A DNA stretch of 20,841 bases from a virus: positions 1 to 20,841 of IMG/VR virus record IMGVR_UViG_3300042549_003870. One strand, written 5' to 3'. Numbering within the stretch: position 1 is the first letter of the stretch; every line of letters begins with the position of its first letter. This document shows positions 6,778-14,063 of this stretch, one piece after another. Made by a program: the position numbers and the translations under genes. The notes under the pieces were generated by a model that saw only the letters and a program-made list of their open reading frames with translations, had not been told where the DNA came from and did no database searches.

Positions 6778-8978
6778 GCGTAATTCTTAACATCGTCTCA
6801 GAATTTGACGCCAAGGGCATCAAACTTGCCCAGCGCCAATTTCAGCAACTAGAAAAAACAAGCGACAAAGTTGCCTTTGCCATGAAGCGAAGCATGGTTC
6901 CAGCCACTGCCGCACTGACAACGCTGGCGGCAGTTGCCTTCAAAGCCACCAAAATGGCCAGCGACCTTAATGAAGAAACCAGTAAAGCCAAGCAAATCTT
7001 TGGTGACGCCAGCGATTCAATCATTGCCTTTAGCAACACGGCTGCCACCAAACTTGGTCAATCTAAAACAGAGGCCCTAAAAGCCGCCGGCACTTTTGGT
7101 GTCCTTGGTAAAGCAGCAGGATTAACAGGCACCGACCTAACCACCATGTCCGTCAAGTTCACACAACTTGCAAGTGACCTGGCATCATTCAATAACACCA
7201 GCCCAGAAGATGCAGTATTGGCGTTAGGCGCTGGGCTCCGTGGTGAGGCAGAACCGCTTAGACGTTACGGCGTTTTGCTAGATGATGCCACGCTACGCCA
7301 AAAGGCTTTTGACCTTGAGTTAGTTAAAAGCACTAAAGAGGCATTGACCCCACAAAATAAGAGCCTTGCTGCACAGGCTGTAATTCTTGAAAAGACAGCG
7401 TTGCAACAGGGCAACTTTGCTTTGACCGCTAAGGATGCAGCCAACCAGCAACGTACCTTTACTGCCAAACTTAAAGACCTGCAAACACAAATGGGTGTCC
7501 TGTTCTTGCCTGTCTTAAAAGAAACCTTAGACACGCTGAATGATTATGCAGACGTCTTAATTTATTTAACCTCAAACACTGACAAGGCCAAGGATTCCAC
7601 CGGCAAATGGCTAGACCGATTTGTCAAACTTGCCGTAATAGTTTTACCTTTTGCCCAAGTCATGAAGGGCTTAGGAATTGTTGTCGGCAAAGTTAATGAG
7701 TATGTAGGCAACCAAGCCTCAGCGCTTAAACAAAACGAACGAGCCACAAGTCGAGTCACAAACAAGATTCAAGAATTGGCTGGCTTTGAAAAGTTGCTTC
7801 AAACAAAAGTTGATGACACCACAAAATCAACGGACAAATCTACAGCCGCTGCAAAGAAAAAAGCAGAAGCCTTAGCCAAAGGCAAAGAGGCTACCGCCAA
7901 ACTTAAAGCACAAATAGATGAACTTGCTGATGCTTTGCGTGGAAGGCTTAATGTCAGACTTGAAGATGCCCAAGAAAAACTAAAAGACGCACAAGACGCT
8001 TTTGATAATTTTGGCAAGAGTGTAGGCGCTGCTGTTACTGGTTCTTTTAATTTTGGTGCCGCACAATCTGAGGCGACAGGCAATGCCATGAGCCTTAAGA
8101 CCGCACTGGCTAAGCAAGCAGAAGCACAAGTAAAAGTAAACGACGCTTACAATAAATGGAGCGGCTTCCAGGACAAAGACAACCTAGATGCCCTGACAAT
8201 CTCGCAACGTGAACTGGCTGCAGCCACTGACGATGTAGCCATTGCACAGGCTAAGCCTCAGACTTTCTTCGAAAACTTAACTAAGCAGGCTGATAAGGCT
8301 AAAAAGTTTAGTGAGTTGGTCAGCAGACTTATGGCTGCCGACCTTAACGAAGGGGCATTGCAACAGGTTTTAGCAGCAGGAGTAGAGGGGGGAACCGCTA
8401 TTGCCGAAGAAATCCTTGGCTCCGCTGACGGTGTTCTAAGGGCTAATGACCTTACTTCTGCAATGCAAAAACTTGCAGATGATATGGGCAAACGAGCAGC
8501 CACAAAGTACTACCAAGCAGGCGTAGATTCGGCAACCAATTTCCTTAAAGGTATTAAAGACACAATTGCCAAGACCGAAATTGTGCTTGCAAATCCAAAC
8601 TTAACGGCAACAGACATAGCGCTTGCTGAGGCAGGTATATTTACTCCAGAAGATTTCCAATCCATTATGGCAAATCTCGGCAATCTAAACTTTGGCCTAC
8701 CTTTTAGTGTTGGCGGTATAGGAATCCCAACGATGATGGCTGACGGCGGTGTAGTTCGAAAGGCTACAAACATTGTGGCGGGGGAGTCCGGGCCCGAGGC
8801 AATAATTCCCCTCGACCGTCTGAGCAACATGGGCATCGGCGGCGGCATGAACATCACGGTCAATGCCGGACTTGTCTCTACGCCAGACCAAATCGGACAG
8901 GACATCATTCAGGCCATCCTTAAAAGCCAGAGAAGGTCAGGTGCCGTTTTTGCTCCAGCCACCGGACTGTCATTGTGA
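6774..8978 (+). CDS. Tail tape measure protein
   Basis: The 734-aa protein sets tail length; at about 1.5 angstrom per residue it predicts a tail near 110 nm. Residues about 60-260 match the TP901-type core (ASDLNEETSKAKQIFGD, LASFNNTSPEDAVLALGAGL, EAEPLRRYGVLLDD). A hydrophobic segment lies near 280-305 (LAVIVLPFAQVMKGLGIVVG). A Lys/Ala-rich coiled-coil stretch spans about 350-430. The C terminus near 655-680 has the frequent tape measure ending GGVVRKATNIVAGESGPEAI, then IPLDRL. The longest gene of the tail block, it starts within the gp10-like stop and ends overlapping the next GTG. Confidence 0.95.
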   Translation: MSVILNIVSEFDAKGIKLAQRQFQQLEKTSDKVAFAMKRSMVPATAALTTLAAVAFKATKMASDLNEETSKAKQIFGDASDSIIAFSNTAATKLGQSKTEALKAAGTFGVLGKAAGLTGTDLTTMSVKFTQLASDLASFNNTSPEDAVLALGAGLRGEAEPLRRYGVLLDDATLRQKAFDLELVKSTKEALTPQNKSLAAQAVILEKTALQQGNFALTAKDAANQQRTFTAKLKDLQTQMGVLFLPVLKETLDTLNDYADVLIYLTSNTDKAKDSTGKWLDRFVKLAVIVLPFAQVMKGLGIVVGKVNEYVGNQASALKQNERATSRVTNKIQELAGFEKLLQTKVDDTTKSTDKSTAAAKKKAEALAKGKEATAKLKAQIDELADALRGRLNVRLEDAQEKLKDAQDAFDNFGKSVGAAVTGSFNFGAAQSEATGNAMSLKTALAKQAEAQVKVNDAYNKWSGFQDKDNLDALTISQRELAAATDDVAIAQAKPQTFFENLTKQADKAKKFSELVSRLMAADLNEGALQQVLAAGVEGGTAIAEEILGSADGVLRANDLTSAMQKLADDMGKRAATKYYQAGVDSATNFLKGIKDTIAKTEIVLANPNLTATDIALAEAGIFTPEDFQSIMANLGNLNFGLPFSVGGIGIPTMMADGGVVRKATNIVAGESGPEAIIPLDRLSNMGIGGGMNITVNAGLVSTPDQIGQDIIQAILKSQRRSGAVFAPATGLSL

Positions 8979-10216
8979 GCGCCCCAACAATCCAAGTCTT
9001 AGTAGGGTTCCAGACCACCGCTGGCTTTGGGCAACCATTTCAATTAAACGATGCGGTGTACGGATTACTAGACACAGGCACCCTTGGCGGCCTTGCTTTT
9101 GCAGACTTAACTAGCCTTGTCGAATCTGTAAACATCACCCGTGGTCGTTCACGCCAACTAGACCAATTTAACGCTGGCACAGCCACAGTTTCATTTAACA
9201 ACTCAACACGAATACTTGACCCATTAAACACAGCCAGCATTTACTACCCATACGTTTTGCCACGATGCCCTATTCAAATCTTAGCCAATGGGATACCTAT
9301 CTACACAGGTTTAATTACTGATTGGAACCTTGAATACGACATTGCCAGCAACGGCGACAGAATGTACGCATCGTGCTCAGACTCTTTTACCGTCCTTGCA
9401 AACACAACCCTTGTGGCCCACACAGTCACACAGGAAAGCACCAACGCCCGTATAAACACAGTCCTTGACTACACAGAAGTTGCCTACCAAGGCGCTCGAA
9501 ACATTGGCACAGGTTCATCCACCTTAGGTGCTTCGGCATCATCTAGTGGCTTCAACATTGCAGATGGCACCAACCTGCTTACCTATTTGCAACTGGTAAA
9601 CACCAGCGAGCAAGGCTATTTATTTGTAGCGGCTGACGGAACCCTAACCTTTAAGGGTAGGTCTAGCGTTTTAAACCCTGTTGCCGGAGCCACATTTAGT
9701 TATACAGGCTCAATTTCATATCAAACTTTGCTCAATTCCTACGGTGACGAATTGCTTTACAACTACATAGTGACCCAAAGCCCTGCCGGCGTACAGCAAA
9801 TTGCTAGCGACTCAACCAGCATCAGCCAATATCAGTCACAAAGCCTTAACATCACAAACCTTTTAAACAGCACGGTTTCAGAAGTTGCCGGATTAGGCAC
9901 CTATTTACTAGGCAAATATAAAAACCCTGTTTTAAGATTTACCAATGTCTCAACCCAAATGGCTGCTTTATCTGATGCAAATCAAAACATAGCGTTAGCC
10001 CTTGATTTGACCAGCGTGGCAACAGTTGTAAAGAACTTTACTACTGGAACACCAAGTACGGAAAGCCAAACCCTTATTGTTTCAGGTGTGTCCCACAACA
10101 TAACGCCTTCATCCCATATTATTTCATATACATTTGAATCAACAGACGGCAATTCCTACCTTTCATTGGATGACCCGATATTTGGCACACTTGACAATAA
10201 TCTTTTAAGTTTCTAA
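8975..10216 (+). CDS. Minor tail protein (distal tail or baseplate hub)
   Basis: The 413-aa protein starts at GTG 8975, overlapping the tape measure stop (GTGA). It is beta-rich, with an N-terminal part containing GRSRQLDQFNAGTATVSFNN and the ILANGIPIYTGLITDWNLEY stretch. This pattern recurs in minor tail proteins of actinophages and resembles the distal-tail and hub proteins that follow the tape measure. The C-terminal half repeats Ser/Thr/Asn-rich strands and ends FGTLDNNLLSF. Only this gene and the fibre-like gene follow the tape measure, so it probably combines distal-tail and hub roles in one protein. No enzymatic motif was seen. Confidence 0.72.
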   Translation: MSAPTIQVLVGFQTTAGFGQPFQLNDAVYGLLDTGTLGGLAFADLTSLVESVNITRGRSRQLDQFNAGTATVSFNNSTRILDPLNTASIYYPYVLPRCPIQILANGIPIYTGLITDWNLEYDIASNGDRMYASCSDSFTVLANTTLVAHTVTQESTNARINTVLDYTEVAYQGARNIGTGSSTLGASASSSGFNIADGTNLLTYLQLVNTSEQGYLFVAADGTLTFKGRSSVLNPVAGATFSYTGSISYQTLLNSYGDELLYNYIVTQSPAGVQQIASDSTSISQYQSQSLNITNLLNSTVSEVAGLGTYLLGKYKNPVLRFTNVSTQMAALSDANQNIALALDLTSVATVVKNFTTGTPSTESQTLIVSGVSHNITPSSHIISYTFESTDGNSYLSLDDPIFGTLDNNLLSF

Positions 10217-10227
10217 AGGAGACACAA

Positions 10228-10785
10228 ATGACAGTTAGTACAGCAACTACATCGGGGCAGATTCTGACTTCGGCGTATCTTAATAACAACATAAATTCAG
10301 GTCTGACATACATCAGCACCACGGCACTGTCTGGCAGTAGCGTCTCCATTGCAGGATGCTTTAGCAGTACCTATGACCAGTACCTCGTGGTCTTGAATAA
10401 CGTGACAACTACCGCTAGTTGTACGCACTTGATTCAGTTTGCTACTGGCACCACCGATGCTGGCGCAAATTACGGCAGGCAAAGACTGGCAGTTCAAGCC
10501 GCTTCTGTTTCAAGTACGGGCTCAGTTAGCCAAACAAGCGGAACGTGGGGACAAACGACCGCAGGTAATGGTTCTTTTTACAAAATGGAAATATCTCAAC
10601 CCAACCTTGCCCGCAGAACTTTTGTCAATACACAGGGTGTCTATTACGACTCCAGTTTTGCATATTTAGAAATCCAAAACGTTGCCCTTGACACTTCAAC
10701 TCAATACACAGGCATGGTCTTGACACCATCAGGAACTTCGTACACAGCAGGAACCGTAACCATTTATGGTTACCGAAAGGCGTAA
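10228..10785 (+). CDS. Tail fibre-like or receptor-binding protein
   Basis: The 185-aa protein starts after a good ribosome binding site (AAAGGAG about 8 bases before ATG). It is Ser/Thr/Gly-rich and strand-forming, with an N-terminal helix-like docking part (TTSGQILTSAYLNNNINSG) and a body containing GCFSSTYDQYLVVLNNV and a closing GTVTIYGYRKA strand. Such compact beta-sandwich proteins commonly end phage tail operons and carry host recognition. The position as last gene of the tail block supports this. Receptor binding is inferred; there are no identifiable catalytic residues. Confidence 0.6.
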   Translation: MTVSTATTSGQILTSAYLNNNINSGLTYISTTALSGSSVSIAGCFSSTYDQYLVVLNNVTTTASCTHLIQFATGTTDAGANYGRQRLAVQAASVSSTGSVSQTSGTWGQTTAGNGSFYKMEISQPNLARRTFVNTQGVYYDSSFAYLEIQNVALDTSTQYTGMVLTPSGTSYTAGTVTIYGYRKA

Positions 10786-10788
10786 CCC

Positions 10789-10911
10789 ATGAGCAACACA
10801 AACCTAATTATTGGCACATTTCACGATGTTTTCACAGGAGAAATCATTGTAAGAGAATTAACAGCAGAAGAAATTGCTGCAATGCCACAGGTTGAAACGC
10901 CAAATGAATAA
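10789..10911 (+). CDS. Small protein of 40 aa with acidic TAEE motif
   Basis: Begins four bases after the fibre-like gene stop. The protein reads MSNTNLIIGTFHDVF at its start and contains the segment VRELTAEEIAAMP. Short proteins with an ELTAEEIA segment often follow tail fibre genes in unrelated phages and resemble the C-terminal part of fibre assembly chaperones. A fibre chaperone role is only a suggestion. Its stop overlaps the next gene (ATGAATAA), consistent with a real translated frame. Confidence 0.55.
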   Translation: MSNTNLIIGTFHDVFTGEIIVRELTAEEIAAMPQVETPNE

Positions 10912-11083
10912 GCGAAATAGTCTTATTTTGTTTGTCTTTTTAGCATCGCTTACTGCTTGTGCAGACCGTGAACGTCTAAACTGCCCACCGATTAAAAACA
11001 AAGCCCTTTCGAGCGTCACTAACACAGTGGCAACCGAAACGACCATAGCCCCCCGATACGCAACAGGAGCAAAGTGCCGATGA
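10904..11083 (+). CDS. Small lipoprotein of the lysis cassette
   Basis: The 59-aa protein starts at ATG 10904, overlapping the upstream stop. It has a basic start (MNKRN), a hydrophobic stretch (SLILFVFLASLTA) and a lipobox LTAC with Cys19, followed by a short polar mature part of about 40 aa. This predicts lipid attachment at the cell surface. Position before the holin candidate and endolysin suggests a role in lysis. A small outer-spanin-like (Rz1-type) lipoprotein would imply a Gram-negative host, while in an actinobacterial host superinfection exclusion is an alternative. A longer upstream start at 10874 lacks the signal-peptide form and is rejected. Confidence 0.65.
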   Translation: MNKRNSLILFVFLASLTACADRERLNCPPIKNKALSSVTNTVATETTIAPRYATGAKCR

Positions 11084-11343
11084 AACCAGACAACAGACAC
11101 AGCAACGAAGAAATCAAAGCCCGAATCGTCATGATTGTGGCAATCGGCCTCACACTGTCATTCGTAGGTTCAGTGTTTACAATTTTGTACGGCCTACTAT
11201 TTGTGACTCAGCCTGAAAAAATGGCTGAGTTAGACGCTGCTCAAATATCAGTGCTTAGCAGTATGTTGCTTACATTGTCCGGTGGCCTTATCGGCTTGCT
11301 GGCAGGTAACGGCCTTAAAGACAAACCGAAAGACCCCCAATGA
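11080..11343 (+). CDS. Two-pass membrane protein, holin candidate
   Basis: The 87-aa protein starts at ATG 11080 (ATGA overlap with the lipoprotein; AGGAG about 10 bases upstream). A GTG at 11074 would sit too close to that site. Two hydrophobic segments, residues about 16-42 (IVMIVAIGLTLSFVGSVF and on) and about 57-77 (SSMLLTLSGGLIGLLAG), are separated by a short acidic loop. Both ends are charged, and the C terminus is KDKPKDPQ. Size, topology and placement two genes before the endolysin fit a class II holin that triggers lysis. No family-specific motif was recognised. Confidence 0.62.
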   Translation: MKPDNRHSNEEIKARIVMIVAIGLTLSFVGSVFTILYGLLFVTQPEKMAELDAAQISVLSSMLLTLSGGLIGLLAGNGLKDKPKDPQ

Positions 11344-11597
11344 AAACCACTGTTTACACAGTCGGCGCAGTAACACCAGTGCTAATTCACAGCACCAGTT
11401 TTGGCAGTCAAACCATTTATGTTCAGAGCACCACGCAAGACATTCACCTTGGTGGCTCTAATGTCTCCAGCGCTCAGGGTCTCGATATCCCCAAATTGGG
11501 CTTTCAACAGATATTCCTTGACGAGCAAGAGACCCTTTACGCTTTAGCGGCTACCGGAACGGCGACAGTTAAAGTGCTGTCCCCATCTAACTCATGA
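11340..11597 (+). CDS. Small beta-rich protein of unknown role
   Basis: The 85-aa protein overlaps the holin candidate stop and the endolysin start (both ATGA). It is predicted to be all-beta, with the segment TQDIHLGGSNVSSAQGLDI, then ETLYALAATGTATVKVL. Comparable small proteins occur in phage structural or lysis regions and look like a single beta-sandwich, perhaps a decoration or fibre-attached protein. It carries no signal peptide or membrane segment. Its location between holin and endolysin gives no firm function. Confidence 0.6.
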   Translation: MKTTVYTVGAVTPVLIHSTSFGSQTIYVQSTTQDIHLGGSNVSSAQGLDIPKLGFQQIFLDEQETLYALAATGTATVKVLSPSNS

Positions 11598-12049
11598 CCG
11601 TCAGGCCATACCCCTACTACCCAAGTTTTGACGGCAAAGGCACAAAGCCGGTCACAAGCAAACTGGTTGAATTAACAAAAGCCAGATGGGGGCTAGTCTC
11701 GCTGGGCACCTATGCCAATAGGCCAATGCGAAACAATGCAGGACTATCAGTACACGCCACCGGCTACGCAGCAGACCTTCAATACAAAGACGAAGCGCAA
11801 GCGCGTGTGATTTGGGACTGGTTCCTAGCCAACAGCGCAGCCCTTGGATTATGTGAAATGCACTGGTACGCGTATGGTTCTTATGGTGCTGGATACCGCT
11901 GTTCACGCGGAGAAGGCAAGGCAGGCGTTAAAATCTTTACAGAAACTGACAACGCAGGCTCTTATCAAGGCAGCCCAAAATGGTTTCATATTGAGTTGGC
12001 AAAGCAAACTCCGGAACACTTTGAGCAAGTCTTTCGAGCGTTAAAATAG
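11594..12049 (+). CDS. Endolysin, M15-type zinc peptidase
   Basis: The 151-aa enzyme would cleave the peptide part of peptidoglycan. It carries the M15/VanY-type zinc site SVHATGYAADLQY (His54, Asp61) and a downstream WFHIEL with His132, giving the His-Asp-His metal triad expected for D-Ala-D-Ala or L-Ala-D-Glu peptidases. A separate cell-wall binding domain is absent, as is a signal peptide, so export through the holin is expected. The start overlaps the upstream stop. It is the last gene of the late operon, and structured non-coding DNA follows. Confidence 0.85.
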   Translation: MTVRPYPYYPSFDGKGTKPVTSKLVELTKARWGLVSLGTYANRPMRNNAGLSVHATGYAADLQYKDEAQARVIWDWFLANSAALGLCEMHWYAYGSYGAGYRCSRGEGKAGVKIFTETDNAGSYQGSPKWFHIELAKQTPEHFEQVFRALK

Positions 12050-12053
12050 GACT

Positions 12054-12080
12054 CCCAGCCACTGTTTGAGCGGTGCTGGG
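12054..12080 (+). terminator. Imperfect hairpin after the late operon
   Basis: CCCAGC and GCTGGG (12054-12059 and 12075-12080) pair, extended by AC/GT across a one-base bulge. It lies five bases after the endolysin stop. No T-run follows, so termination is uncertain. Confidence 0.4.
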
Positions 12081-12084
12081 GCTA

Positions 12085-12127
12085 GGTGGGGGGCGGTAGT
12101 TTGTTTCCATTGGCGAAATCCCCCACC
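12085..12127 (+). repeat. Inverted repeat GGTGGGGG / CCCCCACC
   Basis: Perfect 8-bp G/C-rich arms at 12085-12092 and 12120-12127 enclose a 27-base loop in the gap between late and early genes. It could be a bidirectional terminator, an operator or a replication-related structure. Confidence 0.55.
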
Positions 12128-12143
12128 GACTTCTCAAATTGTG

Positions 12144-12149
12144 TATAGT
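12144..12149 (+). promoter_or_regulatory. Possible -10 element (TATAGT) of the early operon
   Basis: A TATAGT hexamer lies about 40 bases before the first early gene, directly after the inverted repeat. No convincing -35 hexamer is present at the usual distance, so the promoter would need an activator or a relaxed -35. Confidence 0.3.
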
Positions 12150-12175
12150 AAATCCAAGCCACTCAAATGGCTCTT

Positions 12176-12187
12176 AACAAAGGAAAC
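12176..12187 (+). promoter_or_regulatory. Ribosome binding block AACAAAGGAAAC (2 of 3)
   Basis: It sits three bases before ATG 12191 and decides that start over the in-frame ATG at 12167, which has no ribosome binding site. Confidence 0.65.
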
Positions 12188-12190
12188 AAA

Positions 12191-12535
12191 ATGTCACGCA
12201 TGAAGGATTACCTCTTAGAGGATTTACCACTGTTCAGGGCCACAGACCCAGACACATCACGCCAGATAAAGCCCATCAGGATGAACAGCCACCGAGCCAT
12301 CCTGCTTGCTATCTACGCCGGCAATATCAGCGGCCTAACAGACGAAGAGGCAGCCGACATAGCCGCCTCACGAGGCCACGTCATTAACGGCTACTGGAAG
12401 CGCTGTGCCGACTTACGCAACCAAGGACTTATCCAGGACTTAGGAGTCCGTAAGACCCTTAGAACGGGCTCTCAGGGCATGGTATGTGCCGTTACGCGCT
12501 TTGGTCTCGACATTGCGACGGGTTGCTATGACTGA
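12191..12535 (+). CDS. Winged-helix DNA-binding protein
   Basis: The 114-aa protein begins at ATG 12191. It carries an early TDPDTSRQ motif, then a helical region (AILLAIYAG, GLTDEEAADIAA) and YWKRCADLRNQGLIQDLGVR as recognition helix and wing, ending VCAVTRFGLD. This arrangement is common in phage early regions and is usually annotated as a helix-turn-helix or winged-helix protein, with possible roles in transcription control or replication initiation. It is the first gene after the intergenic gap and hence a candidate early regulator. Its DNA site is unknown; the inverted repeat just upstream is one candidate. Confidence 0.68.
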   Translation: MSRMKDYLLEDLPLFRATDPDTSRQIKPIRMNSHRAILLAIYAGNISGLTDEEAADIAASRGHVINGYWKRCADLRNQGLIQDLGVRKTLRTGSQGMVCAVTRFGLDIATGCYD

Positions 12536-12614
12536 CACACAGTTTATATACAGTTTCATAATGGGTTGGGTCGGCTGCTGGCTATGGCTAAAAATGATGG
12601 CCAACAGACCATGA
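12528..12614 (+). CDS. Mini membrane protein, 28 aa (1 of 3)
   Basis: The frame starts inside the winged-helix gene stop and ends in an ATGA overlap with the next gene. It encodes a Trp-rich single hydrophobic segment (IYSFIMGWVGCWLWLKMM) with a short polar N terminus and a basic C-terminal NRP. It is too short for family assignment. Support comes from the tight overlaps on both sides and from two similar mini proteins at 14064 and 14449. Confidence 0.5.
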   Translation: MTDTQFIYSFIMGWVGCWLWLKMMANRP

Positions 12615-12775
12615 TTCCCACATGGGGGTATCGCCAGTTAGTCTCAAAGGACAAGTTATTGCTCGTCCAAATTTTTACGGATTTGGAAACAGGGGAACAC
12701 CTGAGAACTACCGTCTCGCAACGTGCGTGGCCGTTCTTAGATTGGTCGCCGCCTACCGAAGTAGAAGAGAACTGA
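12611..12775 (+). CDS. Small protein of 54 aa
   Basis: Starts at ATG 12611 (ATGA overlap). A longer start at 12566 would run through the mini membrane gene and is not preferred. The protein has strands (DKLLLVQIFTDLETGEHLR) and a Trp-containing C-terminal part (AWPFLDWSPPTEVEEN). It is not recognised. Short proteins of this layout occur in actinophage early regions without known function. It is followed nine bases downstream by the start of the secreted lysozyme-like gene. Confidence 0.55.
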   Translation: MIPTWGYRQLVSKDKLLLVQIFTDLETGEHLRTTVSQRAWPFLDWSPPTEVEEN

Positions 12776-12783
12776 AACGCATC

Positions 12784-13152
12784 ATGGCATTAGCCCTATT
12801 CGCTGTCCTATCCGTACCAGCCCACGCAAGTGCGGCCCCTAATTCATGCCCTAAATGGGAACCACTACTAAAGCAACATTTTCCAGCCAAAGTAGTCCCA
12901 GTGATGTCCCGAATTGCCTATCGGGAAAGTCGTTGCATTGAACGTGCCCTTTCTTTAGTGCGCAAATCTACGGGACGCCCAGATGTCGGACTACTTCAAG
13001 TGCAGGGGTCGTGGGCTACTGTGACACGGGCTGTCTGTAAGAAACAGGATGTAGTCAAAGCACTGCTAAATGCAGAGTGCAATGTCAAGGTCGCTGGGTA
13101 CTTATATCGCAATGGCGGCTTAGGTCACTGGCGAGCAACATCAGGAAAATAA
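12784..13152 (+). CDS. Secreted lysozyme-like (SLT-type) protein
   Basis: From ATG 12784 the product is 122 aa, with a signal peptide (MALALFAVLSVPAHASA) and a probable cleavage near residue 17. The mature part shows the lysozyme-like pattern of transglycosylases: RIAYRESRC with the probable catalytic Glu48, then DVGLLQVQGSW and AGYLYRNGGLGHW. It would act on peptidoglycan outside the membrane. An in-frame TTG upstream would add a basic n-region (RSRRELKR) typical of signal peptides, so the true start may be earlier. It lies in the early region, far from the M15 endolysin, which suggests a separate role such as envelope modification. Rpf-type muralytic factors are an alternative. Confidence 0.72.
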   Translation: MALALFAVLSVPAHASAAPNSCPKWEPLLKQHFPAKVVPVMSRIAYRESRCIERALSLVRKSTGRPDVGLLQVQGSWATVTRAVCKKQDVVKALLNAECNVKVAGYLYRNGGLGHWRATSGK

Positions 13153-13162
13153 CAAAGGAAAC
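13151..13162 (+). promoter_or_regulatory. Ribosome binding block AACAAAGGAAAC (3 of 3)
   Basis: It overlaps the upstream stop codon and lies two bases before ATG 13165. It is identical to the blocks at 5854 and 12176. Confidence 0.65.
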
Positions 13163-13164
13163 AA

Positions 13165-13401
13165 ATGGAAACATCTATGGGCGAACTAATTGCCAAACTA
13201 ACTAATTTGAGCCACAATCTGGCTTTAGAACTACGCTTCAAAGAATCAAGCCTTGTACTAGAGGCTGTGGGTGCTCTTCATGCCATCCCATCGTTGGCCG
13301 AAAAGTTGCGAGATTCTTGGCACCCATCACTTAATACCAGTGGCCCATCTAAAGGTTTGTCATACCTTTCGAGCGTTCAGTTGGCTGACGATGAGTCTTG
13401 A
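13165..13401 (+). CDS. Hypothetical protein of 78 aa
   Basis: It starts right after the repeated ribosome binding block, which makes translation likely. The protein is mainly helical (METSMGELIAKLTNLSHNLA, FKESSLVLEAVGALHAI) with a Ser/Gly-rich C-terminal third. No known family is recognised. It precedes a small coiled-coil protein and the annealing-type protein, so a role in DNA metabolism is possible but unsupported. Its stop overlaps the next gene start. Confidence 0.6.
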   Translation: METSMGELIAKLTNLSHNLALELRFKESSLVLEAVGALHAIPSLAEKLRDSWHPSLNTSGPSKGLSYLSSVQLADDES

Positions 13402-13534
13402 GTACACCCATAACGATGATGTAGCAGACATGATTTACGCCAAAGAGCAGGAAATTAAATTGCTTAAAGAGGCGCTGCTACGCATTGAGACAGAGTTAAA
13501 CCGCATTACAAATGAGTACAGCCGTGGCCTTTAA
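13391..13534 (+). CDS. Small coiled-coil protein, 47 aa
   Basis: Starts at ATG 13391 within the preceding gene. The protein is a single charged helix with heptad-like spacing (EQEIKLLKEALLRIETELNR), predicted to form a coiled coil. It ends 23 bases inside the following gene. No family is recognised; an accessory or dimerising role is possible. The long upstream extension to 13271 overlaps the 78-aa gene and is not used. Confidence 0.55.
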   Translation: MSLEYTHNDDVADMIYAKEQEIKLLKEALLRIETELNRITNEYSRGL

Positions 13535-14063
13535 CCTTGACGATTACGAGCCGGTAGCCAGCAGAGTAAGTAAATTCTACGACGCACACCCTGACGGTCG
13601 CATCATCACAGACTTGGTGCATTACTTGTCAGACGTTGCAGTGTTTAAGGCTGAGATATGGGTAGGGGATATTTTGGTGTCCACAGGATGGGAAGAGGAA
13701 GTGCGTAACTCATCGCACATTAACAAGACCTCCCACCTGGCTAACGCCGAAACAGGTGCTGTGGGACGCGGACTTGCTAACTACAACTTGGCTGGCAGCG
13801 ACCCATCGAAGCGTCCAAGTAGAGAAGAGATGGGCAAAGTGCAACGCATGACCCCATCAGGTGACGGCACAATCACTGAGAACAGCAACCTTGCTACAGA
13901 GAAACAGCAGAACATGATTCGTGCCGTATGCAAATCCAGGGGCCTTGTGCCACCGCACAACCTCCAAAGTTTTAGCCGTCGAGAGGCTTCGGCCTATATT
14001 GACACCCTCAAAAATGGTGAACAGCCGGCACCAACGTACAACTCAACAGAGGAACCGTTTTAA
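13512..14063 (+). CDS. Putative single-strand annealing or DNA-binding protein
   Basis: The 183-aa protein has an N-terminal domain with VSKFYDAHPDGRI, strands around FKAEIWVGDIL, and the motif NAETGAVGRGLANYNL. This last corresponds to the ETSAxGRAL-type signature of phage Rad52/DdrA-like or Erf-like annealing proteins. A linker is followed by a C-terminal helical module (ATEKQQNMIRAVCKSRGL, then SRREASAYIDTLKN), which recurs in such phage proteins. It would bind single-stranded DNA and promote recombination or replication. The VRR-NUC nuclease gene follows almost directly, a natural partner. The exact subfamily cannot be decided by eye. Confidence 0.65.
   Translation: MSTAVAFNLDDYEPVASRVSKFYDAHPDGRIITDLVHYLSDVAVFKAEIWVGDILVSTGWEEEVRNSSHINKTSHLANAETGAVGRGLANYNLAGSDPSKRPSREEMGKVQRMTPSGDGTITENSNLATEKQQNMIRAVCKSRGLVPPHNLQSFSRREASAYIDTLKNGEQPAPTYNSTEEPF

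Noticed and set aside
7799-8089. Reverse-strand reading frames opposite the tape measure gene and elsewhere
   Set aside because: They are shadows of strong forward genes, with low-complexity Ser/Ala/Leu composition and no ribosome binding sites; no reverse-strand gene is supported.
12622-12783. Long N-terminal extension of the lysozyme-like protein
   Set aside because: It overlaps the 54-aa gene entirely in another frame and would bury the signal peptide.
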